DNA of 54,361 bases, from assembly GCA_030037875.1 (NCBI GenBank), contig JASHPV010000183.1, positions 1-54,361 of the forward strand, written 5' to 3'. Positions 48,218-54,361 of the stretch are shown here, in pieces (within the stretch, counting starts at the first letter, position 1; every line of letters starts with the position of its first letter). The notes below the pieces were generated by a model. That model was not told the origin of the DNA and made no database searches. It saw only the letters and a list, made by a program, of their open reading frames with translations. This DNA comes from Thermoplasmata archaeon (lineage in GTDB: Archaea; Thermoplasmatota; Thermoplasmata; Lutacidiplasmatales; UBA184). Made by a program: the position numbers and the translations under genes.

Positions 48218-49039
48218 ATGTCGACCCGATATCTCGTCGTGGTCAGCGAGGCGGATTCCACGGCATCGTTCATCGCCGAGCGATGGGGGACCCCGCCGAG
48301 TATCGGTGAATTCGTCGAGGGGTCCGCGCTGCGGCAACTCGCTCCGGAAGTGGAGCTGCTTCGGCGCCCGGGTCTTCATGTCCTCGATGCGTCGCTCAGC
48401 CATGCCCTGCCCGAACGGCTTCGGTCAGTTCCGATCGTATTCCCGGCCCGGCACCGGAGCGAGAGCGGCATCGCTTGTCTGACGGTTCACCCGCTTGGTA
48501 ACCTCGGACCGACGGCGGAAGTGGGGGGCGAGCCCGGCCGGCTCGTCCCCACTGCTGCCCGTCTGATGGCCGACGCGTTACGGCAGCTGGAGGAGCCGGC
48601 TCGGGCCATCGCGGTACCCGTTACCTATGAGGCCACGCATCACGGTCCTTTGCTGCACCAACCGGCCTTCTTCGTGGAAATCGCTGACGCGTTACCGGAG
48701 GCCGAAAGGCGCGCCGTGGCGATTCCTCTTGCCGACTCGCTATTGGACCTGGATGAGGATCCGGCCGACCGGGTGGTCGTCGGCGTCGGGGGAGGGCACT
48801 ACGCCCCGCACTTCACCGAACTAGCTCTGACACGCCGCTGGGCTTTTGGTCACATGGTTCCCCGACACGCCTTGGAAGGTCTCACCGCGGACGTGCAACG
48901 GCAACTTCGGGGCGGATCCCCTTCGGCGGAAGGCGTGCTCTTCCAGCGGGCGGCGGATGCGGACCGGCCCGAATGGAAGGGCTGGGGCGCGCGACTTCGT
49001 GACCCCGACGCTCCCCCGCGACCAACGGGCGAGGCGTAG
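48218..49039 (+). CDS. dtdA: D-aminoacyl-tRNA deacylase (GEK1-type)
   Basis: A 273-residue archaeal/plant-type deacylase that frees tRNA from D-amino acids. Family motifs: VVVSEADSTASFIAER at the N-terminus, VFPARHRSESG, LTVHPLGN, VPVTYEATHHGPLL, the VVGVGGGHYAPHFTELAL site with metal-binding His, and AFGHMVPRHALEGL. The ATG at 48218 starts MSTRYLVVVSE as in the family; an upstream ATG at 48170 adds 16 residues without family similarity. It is a proof-reading partner of the translation genes in the window. Confidence 0.94.
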   Translation: MSTRYLVVVSEADSTASFIAERWGTPPSIGEFVEGSALRQLAPEVELLRRPGLHVLDASLSHALPERLRSVPIVFPARHRSESGIACLTVHPLGNLGPTAEVGGEPGRLVPTAARLMADALRQLEEPARAIAVPVTYEATHHGPLLHQPAFFVEIADALPEAERRAVAIPLADSLLDLDEDPADRVVVGVGGGHYAPHFTELALTRRWAFGHMVPRHALEGLTADVQRQLRGGSPSAEGVLFQRAADADRPEWKGWGARLRDPDAPPRPTGEA

Positions 49040-49047
49040 GATCCGTT

Positions 49048-49314
49048 TCAGTCGGAGTCGGCGCGGCGCTTGCCGGGCCGCTGGTACATGACCGCGCCGC
49101 TCCGGTAGACCGCCTTACCGATCCGTAGGGTCTGGGCCGACGCGAAGCGGGGCGCCTTTTCGGCCAGCATGAGGCTCTCGACGACTTGACGGAAGAGGGC
49201 GCTCTGGTTGATCTCCGGGTGCCGCTCCAGGAATTCGTTCTCTTCCGACGTGATTGTGATGTTCTTTCGCAGCATCCCGACAATATCCGCGTGCAGCCGT
49301 GGCTTCCCGGGCAT
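49048..49314 (-). CDS. Small RHH-like regulator
   Basis: An 88-residue basic protein. KNITITSEENEFLERHPEI with the adjacent NQSALFRQVVESLM has the strand-helix-helix pattern of ribbon-helix-helix proteins, though it is more diverged than the one at 27213. The ATG at 49314 was chosen because TATATATA lies 27 bases upstream; the longer frame to 49482 is the shadow of the M16 gene. Repeats around its promoter suggest autoregulation. It converges on DtdA. Confidence 0.72.
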   Translation of the reverse strand: MPGKPRLHADIVGMLRKNITITSEENEFLERHPEINQSALFRQVVESLMLAEKAPRFASAQTLRIGKAVYRSGAVMYQRPGKRRADSD

Positions 49315-49327
49315 GGACGCTCGAACA

Positions 49328-49360
49328 GAGTATTCAGTATATATACGTATTCGAGTATTG
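49328..49360. promoter_or_regulatory. RHH-like gene promoter and repeated operator
   Basis: GTATATATAC (49337-49346) is a palindrome holding the TATA box. It is flanked by GAGTATTC (49328-49335) and GAGTATTG (49353-49360), direct repeats 25 bases apart. Spacing of about two helical turns suits a repressor occluding TBP. Confidence 0.55.
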
Positions 49361-49370
49361 GCAGCTTCTC

Positions 49371-50639
49371 TTACGGCGCCGGCGGACCCGCCGTAACGAC
49401 CACCGCATGGCCGGTGGTGAACCCCGTCTCGGCCGCCGCCCGAAGCTCCCGAGGACTGACCCGTCGAAGACGCGCGGGCCACGTCCGATAGAAGTCGCCC
49501 GGAAGACGATGATAGGCGACGTCGACGGCCAGCTCGTGGGCGGAGGCCGTGGTATCGAGTTCGAGAGGTAATGACCCGAGAGCGCTCTCCCGAATCCGTT
49601 CGAGCTCCGCCTGAGGAATGAGGTCGCTCGACAGGTTCTCGATCTCGTGGAGCATGAAACCGACGACTCGATCTCTCGTCGCGGGGTCGGTCCCGGCCAC
49701 CGCTTCCCAGTATCCACTCCAGCGCATCGCCTCGAGCTCACTGGAGGCGTGGTAGACAAGCCCGTGCTGCTCCCGAATCCGCTGGAAAAGCCGGGATAGG
49801 AGCGGGCGCCCTCCGAGCACTTCGTTCAACAGAAACAGTTCGGGATACGAGGGATCGGATCGGGCGATCGTTGACGCGCCGACGCGTACCGCGACCTGGC
49901 TCTGGCCCTTGATTGTCACGTTCAACCTCCGGCCTCGTGGCGACGCGGCCGGGAGTGAAGGAACCGGTGGATCAGAACAGAACTCGGCAGCCGGGAAGTG
50001 ACGCTCCAGAGAAAGCCTCAGGTCCCGCGGCGGCGCTCGGCTGGTGACCGCCAGGACACTTCCTCGAGCCGGGTAATGACTCCGGTGGAACCGCCGGAGG
50101 CCTTCGAGGGAAATCCGGGCGGCCGAACGCGCATTTCCGATCCCGGTGGAGCGATAGGGGTGTCCTTCTGGGAACACACGGGCCAGAAGTTCCCTCTCGG
50201 CTCGAAGGTCCGGCTGAACCATCTGACGGAGTTGACGTTCCTCCAGCTGTCGACGAGCACGCCCCAGTTCATCGGAGGCGAAGTAGGGCCGGAAGACCGC
50301 GTCGGCGAATATCTCCAGCAATGGGGCCCACGAATCCTGGGGGCCCCACAGCGTGATTTCTGCGGTCTCGGCCGCGATGCTGGCCGTCAACGACGCCCCC
50401 AGTCGGTCCAGCGTTCGGGCGAGATCTTCCCGGGAGCGTTTCCCCGGCCTTCCGACGACGAGCTTCGCGGCCACCGTCGCTAACCCCTCCGTGTCGGCAG
50501 GCTCGAATCCCCAACCCGCGGGCGCGACGTATGAAATGGAGAAGCTCCGGGCCGAAGCCGGCGGTGATTGGAGAATGACCTCGAGCCCGCTCTGGAGCGT
50601 CGTTCGTTCCATGAGCAGCGGGTCGCGCCGTTCGCTCAT
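49371..50639 (-). CDS. M16-family peptidase-like subunit, catalytically dead
   Basis: A 422-residue member of the M16 (insulinase/processing-peptidase) family, with the second-half motif NEVLGGRPLLSRLFQRIREQ and HGLVY typical of the family. The place of the HxxEH zinc motif reads GLATVAAKLVVG, so it cannot bind zinc there. Like the non-catalytic partner of mitochondrial and bacterial heterodimers, it probably shapes the chamber. The ATG at 50639 overlaps the stop of the active subunit (ATGA); an open frame upstream to 50876 is a shadow. Confidence 0.9.
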   Translation of the reverse strand: MSERRDPLLMERTTLQSGLEVILQSPPASARSFSISYVAPAGWGFEPADTEGLATVAAKLVVGRPGKRSREDLARTLDRLGASLTASIAAETAEITLWGPQDSWAPLLEIFADAVFRPYFASDELGRARRQLEERQLRQMVQPDLRAERELLARVFPEGHPYRSTGIGNARSAARISLEGLRRFHRSHYPARGSVLAVTSRAPPRDLRLSLERHFPAAEFCSDPPVPSLPAASPRGRRLNVTIKGQSQVAVRVGASTIARSDPSYPELFLLNEVLGGRPLLSRLFQRIREQHGLVYHASSELEAMRWSGYWEAVAGTDPATRDRVVGFMLHEIENLSSDLIPQAELERIRESALGSLPLELDTTASAHELAVDVAYHRLPGDFYRTWPARLRRVSPRELRAAAETGFTTGHAVVVTAGPPAP

Positions 50640-51952
50640 TCGGCCGGTCCCCCTGTAGGTTCGTACCGGACCGTGACGCTCGACTCCTCTGAGAAGAGGC
50701 GTTCGGCCTCGAGCCGAGCCTCCGATCGCGAGACGCGGAGGACCTGCCGGAGCAGTTCGCGCTCGCGGCTCAGCGGCCCATTGATTCCGAAGAAACCGAG
50801 TCGGAATCCGGATCGAGTGCTCCCTTCGTAGGCCAGCTGAGCTCCGCGGGCGATGATCGTGCGGGCATCGGCCCATTCCGCTGGGCTGGGGCCTTCCCGT
50901 CGAAGCCGCCGAACCTCCGCTCGCAGCGCGTCCTCGACGGTCTCAATGGCGACTCGAGAGGCCGCCTGAGCCTCCAGCGTGAAAAGTCCTGGGTAGAGAC
51001 GGGGTCGATAATCGCTCGAGGCACGTACCGCTAGGCCGGCTCGAACTAGCTTCCGGTACAAGAGGGAGTTCGGGTGCTCGGTCGAACGGGACCAGAACGG
51101 TTGCGGTGAGAACAGACTGGTTTCGCCTCCGAGCAACTGGTCGAGCAACATGGTCGCCGCAGCCCGGCGATCGCCGAACGCTGGCGCTCGCCAGCCCACC
51201 TCGACAAGTGGGGTAGACCCGGGTCCACGGAGGTGGCCGCGACGGGATCCCCGGATTGCCGGTTCGGTGTCCGAGACCCCGGTCGGGTCCCCGCGGCTCT
51301 CGATGCGTCCGAACCGCGAGCGGATTTGACGCAACGCGGCCGAGGCGTCGAAGCCGCCGGTCAGAACGAGGAGCCCATTTCGCGGTCCGTAGAACCGGTG
51401 GTAATAGTCGGCCACCGCCGAGGTCGGCATGTGAGCCATGTCCCCGGCGAATCCGAGCGGATCCCAGCGATATGGGTGATGTCGAAAAGCGAGGGCGTGC
51501 AGTTCCTCTTCGACGCGGAATTCCGGACGATTTTCGTTCCCTTCTCGCTCCGACAGGATGACGACGCGTTCCCGATTCGAGTCCTTGGGCTCCATCCGGG
51601 CGTCGACCATCCGGTCGGATTCAATACGGAGCGGAACGGCCCAGTGTTCCTTCGGGACCGTGGCAAAGTAGGCCGTAAAATCGTTGTCCGTAAACGCGTT
51701 CGACGTGCCTCCGATGGCAAATATCGCTCGATCGATCTCTCCCTTCCGGTAGTGCGGGGAACCTTGGAACATCATGTGCTCGACCCAATGGCTTACCCCC
51801 GTGATTCCAGGATGTTCATTGACCGAACCAACGTGGTACCACACCCAACTGCTGACGGTCGGGCTCTGGTGATCGGGGGCAAGGATCACGTCGAGCCCGT
51901 TGGCCAGCCGCTGCCGGTACACCCGCCCCGGAAAGCCGAGGGACGACTTCAC
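50636..51952 (-). CDS. M16-family zinc peptidase, active subunit
   Basis: A 438-residue M16 peptidase. The inverted zinc motif HWVEH (residues 55-59) is intact, followed by the family sequence FQGSPHYRKGEIDRAIFAIG and EEELHALAFRHHPYRWDPLG; the substrate-clamp motif RSGFRLGFFGIN is in the second half. No signal peptide, so the chamber is probably cytosolic and degrades short peptides. The GTG start at 51952 has a TATA-like element 25 bases upstream. It is translationally coupled to the inactive partner. Confidence 0.94.
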   Translation of the reverse strand: MKSSLGFPGRVYRQRLANGLDVILAPDHQSPTVSSWVWYHVGSVNEHPGITGVSHWVEHMMFQGSPHYRKGEIDRAIFAIGGTSNAFTDNDFTAYFATVPKEHWAVPLRIESDRMVDARMEPKDSNRERVVILSEREGNENRPEFRVEEELHALAFRHHPYRWDPLGFAGDMAHMPTSAVADYYHRFYGPRNGLLVLTGGFDASAALRQIRSRFGRIESRGDPTGVSDTEPAIRGSRRGHLRGPGSTPLVEVGWRAPAFGDRRAAATMLLDQLLGGETSLFSPQPFWSRSTEHPNSLLYRKLVRAGLAVRASSDYRPRLYPGLFTLEAQAASRVAIETVEDALRAEVRRLRREGPSPAEWADARTIIARGAQLAYEGSTRSGFRLGFFGINGPLSRERELLRQVLRVSRSEARLEAERLFSEESSVTVRYEPTGGPAE

Positions 51953-51973
51953 GCGGGGCGGGAGTTGGCCCGG

Positions 51974-51980
51974 CTTATAA
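51974..51980. promoter_or_regulatory. Shared TATA element between M16 and DGGGP synthase
   Basis: CTTATAA lies 25 bases from the GTG of the M16 gene (minus strand) and about 34 bases from the ATG of the divergent UbiA-family gene. It may serve both directions. Confidence 0.5.
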
Positions 51981-52010
51981 CAGGCAAGTGACGGCCTGTT
52001 CCGTTAAGGC

Positions 52011-52898
52011 ATGACAATGGTTAAGTCCGGGCGCCCCCCACCGACCGCCGTGCCCGCGGCCTTCCAACTCGTTCGCTTGGGCAACACCATCGTATCGTTT
52101 GTCGGCACGATCGTCGGAGGGGTCGCGGCCCGCGGAGCGGGAGTGGAGCTGCCCGCGTCCCTGTGGATCGCCTTGGTGCTCGCCGCGTTCTCCACGGCGT
52201 TCGTGACCGCGGGGGGCAACGTCGTGAACGATATTCTGGACCGCGAGTCCGATCGAATCAACCATCCGGATCGTCCCCTCGTCACGGGCGCCATCTCGGC
52301 GGCCGCGGCTCGATGGACCGCGGCCGCGCTCCTCGTCGCGTCGGTCGTTGTGGCCATCCCCGTCATACTCGGCCGTCCGCTTGTAGGCGTCTTTCTAGCG
52401 GCGGCGCTGGTCGCGCTGCTCTCCTACGAGTTTCGGTTCAAGTCCGCCGGGTTCGGCGGTAATCTCTTGGTGGCCTTCTTGACGGGTCTGGTCTTCCTCT
52501 ACGGCGGAGCGGCGGCCGGGATGCCGGTGGCCGTCCTACCGTTTGGGTTCATGGCGTTCTTCGCCACCCTGAGTCGGGAAGTCATCAAAGACATGGAGGA
52601 CCTGGCCGGGGATGTGAACCGCCGGACACTGCCGCGAATCCGTGGGATGGGGTTCGCGAGCGGCGTCGCGCGGGGGTCTGTCGTCACCGCCCTTGCGCTC
52701 AGCGCAGTACCTCTCTTCATTCTCTTGCCGCTCGACTCCGTCGCGGGAATTATGTACGCGGCGCTGGTCCTCGTGGCGGATGCGTTGTTCGTCGTGTCGG
52801 TAGTATGGCTCCCGGCCCGACTGCATACCGAACAGACGGTGAGCAAAGGGGCCATGGCCGTGGCCCTACTGGCGTTCCTGGCGGTGGCGTTCCGGTAG
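52011..52898 (+). CDS. Digeranylgeranylglyceryl phosphate synthase (UbiA family)
   Basis: A 295-residue integral membrane prenyltransferase that adds the second geranylgeranyl chain in archaeal ether lipids. The two Asp-rich motifs are seen, NVVNDILDRESDRINHPDRP and KDMEDLAGD, with about nine helices. The GGGP synthase gene follows after eight bases, so the two consecutive steps are in one operon. The ATG at 52011 or 52017 may be used. Confidence 0.93.
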   Translation: MTMVKSGRPPPTAVPAAFQLVRLGNTIVSFVGTIVGGVAARGAGVELPASLWIALVLAAFSTAFVTAGGNVVNDILDRESDRINHPDRPLVTGAISAAAARWTAAALLVASVVVAIPVILGRPLVGVFLAAALVALLSYEFRFKSAGFGGNLLVAFLTGLVFLYGGAAAGMPVAVLPFGFMAFFATLSREVIKDMEDLAGDVNRRTLPRIRGMGFASGVARGSVVTALALSAVPLFILLPLDSVAGIMYAALVLVADALFVVSVVWLPARLHTEQTVSKGAMAVALLAFLAVAFR

Positions 52899-52906
52899 GG
52901 GAAACG

Positions 52907-53656
52907 ATGGGTCGCGTGCTCCAGTATCTGACCGATAAACTGCGACGGGGCCCGCTCCATATGACGCTAATCGACCCGGAGAAGAAGGTTGGTCGCTCGG
53001 CGGCCAACGTCGCCGCCGCGGCGGTCGCTCTCGGCTCGGACGCGATCATGCTGGGCGGCTCGACGGGAATCTCCCCCGAGATCATGGCCGAAACGGTCCG
53101 TGCGGTGAAAGCGGCGGTCCCCGTGCCGACCATCATCTTCCCCGAGAGCCCCGCCTCCATCACCGCGGCGGCGGATGCGATTTACTTCATGAGTTTGCTT
53201 AACTCCCGAAGCGTCGACCACGTGATCCGGATGCAGGCGCATTCGGCGCTCGAGATCCTACGAATCGGACTGGAGCCGCTCTCGCTCGGGTACATCATCG
53301 TCGCTCCGGGGATGCGCGTAGGGGAGGTGGGCCAGGCCGACCCCGTCCCCCGCGAGAACGTAGAGCTGGCCCAATCGTACGCCTTGGCCGCCGAATTTCT
53401 CGGAATGCATCTGGTCTACCTGGAAGCCGGATCCGGGGCCCCCGCTCCGGTGCCCCCGGAAATGGTTCGGGCCGTCCGAAAGGTGCTGCACATCCCCGTG
53501 ATCGTCGGGGGAGGGATCCGGACGGCACAGGAAGCCGGGAATCTTCTTGCCGCCGGCGCTCAAATCCTCGTCACGGGGACCGTGACGGAACAGGAGGGCA
53601 TTGGCCCCGCGTTCGAAGGGATCCTATCGGAGGTACGTCGGGCGCGTGGCGAATGA
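52907..53656 (+). CDS. Geranylgeranylglyceryl phosphate synthase
   Basis: A 249-residue TIM-barrel enzyme that joins geranylgeranyl diphosphate to glycerol-1-phosphate, the first committed step of archaeal membrane lipids. Motifs are HMTLIDPEKK near the N-terminus, GGSTGIS, IIFPESP, YLEAGSGAP, GGGIRTAQEA and the final TGTVTE phosphate grip. The ATG at 52907 (with GGGG upstream) starts MGRVLQYL as expected; the longer frame to 52805 overlaps UbiA and is unlikely. The DUF2070 gene overlaps its 3' end. Confidence 0.97.
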   Translation: MGRVLQYLTDKLRRGPLHMTLIDPEKKVGRSAANVAAAAVALGSDAIMLGGSTGISPEIMAETVRAVKAAVPVPTIIFPESPASITAAADAIYFMSLLNSRSVDHVIRMQAHSALEILRIGLEPLSLGYIIVAPGMRVGEVGQADPVPRENVELAQSYALAAEFLGMHLVYLEAGSGAPAPVPPEMVRAVRKVLHIPVIVGGGIRTAQEAGNLLAAGAQILVTGTVTEQEGIGPAFEGILSEVRRARGE

Positions 53657-54361
53657 TCCCACCCTCCCCACGCACTCCGTTGCCGAGGACCGCCAGAACC
53701 GGCTCTACTCCCGCTTCTTCTTCCGGGCTCCGTCGATCGCCTGGGCCGCGGTCCTTCTCGCGCTCGGCTCACTTCTTGACGCCGGTCTGACCTGGTTGCC
53801 CGGCGGCTTCCCTGTCCAATTCGCCTACGGCTGGGGGCTGGTCTTTCTCGTGCCCGGATTTGTCGGCCTGCTTCTGACAACTCCGCTGGCCCGCGCGCTA
53901 GGGGGTCATTTTCCCTGGCACCGGAACGCGCTGCTCGCACTCACCTCGAGCCTCGTTCCGATTCCGGTCCTCCTCGTATGGCGCGGCGTCGGACTGGCCG
54001 CGGGTCACCTTCCCGCGAGCATCCCGCTGATCCTGTTGTTCGTACAGGGACCGGTCCTGTGGTTTCGTCACATGACCCTGTTCGGCGTTTCCAAGCCGCA
54101 GCACGGGGCCTCTCTCCCCGCTTCGTTGTGTCAACCGTTGCTCGCGATCCTCGGCGTATTTCTACTGTACCCGCCCCCCGTACTCTGGGTCTTGGCGGCT
54201 GCCCTGTTCCTGCTTCTCGGTTTCTTGTGCGCGGCTCTGCTGCTCCGCGCGGCTGACCGACCCATCCGGCGAGAGTTCGGCGCTTCGGGCGTCTCGTTGA
54301 TCCGGCCCTTGATCGAACACGTGGGAAGTCGAGACCCCACGGCGACGGAGACGTTGGAGAA
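53646..54361 (+). CDS. DUF2070-family membrane protein (3' partial)
   Basis: A frame open to the end of the window (238 codons seen). GTG at 53646 overlaps the last 11 bases of GGGP synthase. At least six membrane helices are followed by GASGVSLIRPLIEHV, the entry to the soluble domain of DUF2070. Family members are archaeal membrane proteins of unknown function. Its position after the lipid genes suggests a link with the membrane, but that is only context. Confidence 0.8.
   Translation, partial: MANDPTLPTHSVAEDRQNRLYSRFFFRAPSIAWAAVLLALGSLLDAGLTWLPGGFPVQFAYGWGLVFLVPGFVGLLLTTPLARALGGHFPWHRNALLALTSSLVPIPVLLVWRGVGLAAGHLPASIPLILLFVQGPVLWFRHMTLFGVSKPQHGASLPASLCQPLLAILGVFLLYPPPVLWVLAAALFLLLGFLCAALLLRAADRPIRREFGASGVSLIRPLIEHVGSRDPTATETLE

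Noticed and set aside
1-54361. CRISPR array, insertion sequence or integrase
   Set aside because: No regularly spaced repeats, transposase or integrase motifs were seen; the only clear long direct repeat is the pair around the surface gene.

Overview
The window is archaeal. It encodes ribosomal proteins L15e, L44e, S27e, L1, L10 and L12/P1, the initiation factors aIF2-alpha and aIF5A, fibrillarin/Nop5/Nop10, a GINS subunit, a PAC2 proteasome chaperone, Trm56, DtdA, mevalonate kinase and the two ether-lipid enzymes GGGP and DGGGP synthase. It is visibly GC-rich. A DUF835 domain, KaiC/RecA-like paralogues, zinc-ribbon membrane proteins and large anchored surface proteins fit a GC-rich Thermoplasmatota lineage; this assignment is inference. 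Many genes have a TATA-like box 24-31 bases upstream of the start codon, as expected for leaderless mRNAs. Internal operon genes use GTGA/ATGA overlaps or Shine-Dalgarno sites.

Layout. 1-3.4 kb: a DUF1059-like protein, L15e, a Toprim protein, GINS and a MidA-like methyltransferase. 3.4-10.2 kb (minus strand): a PAC2 chaperone, three RecA/KaiC-like proteins of which only one keeps a P-loop, a membrane protein with a FYVE-spaced zinc finger, and three tandem secreted paralogues. 10.4-17.6 kb: DUF1697, a HerA/VirB4-like ATPase, a DRG GTPase, fibrillarin-Nop5 and PurF. 17.7-21.3 kb: L12-L10-L1 and an M3-like peptidase whose coding frame runs past any standard start codon. 21.3-24.8 kb: L44e-S27e-aIF2alpha-Nop10-HTH-Trm56-mevalonate kinase. 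24.8-27.6 kb: a VOC protein, a YchF-type GTPase, a PduO cobalamin adenosyltransferase (again without a standard start) and an RHH regulator.

27.6-32.9 kb is the accessory part: an RHH operator, a 955-residue surface protein between two copies of a ~65-bp direct repeat, a hairpin-rich gap, a zincin and small membrane proteins. 32.9-37.6 kb: PPK2, an MFS transporter, a cyclic-2,3-diphosphoglycerate-synthetase-family protein and two small membrane proteins. 37.6-46.8 kb: a 1,349-residue protein that looks like isoleucyl-tRNA synthetase without HIGH and KMSKS, fused to a helix-hairpin-helix region and DUF835; aIF5A; and a ~1,487-residue helical-repeat protein. 46.8-54.4 kb: a tRNA-Glu(CUC) interrupted by a 30-nt T-loop intron that folds as a bulge-helix-bulge, DtdA, an RHH-like regulator, an inactive/active M16 peptidase pair, DGGGP synthase, GGGP synthase and a partial DUF2070 membrane protein.

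The strongest candidates for new biology are the pseudo-IleRS/DUF835 fusion, the tRNA-Glu intron, the KaiC trio next to the FYVE-like membrane protein and secreted trio, the helical-repeat giant, and the repeat-flanked surface gene.
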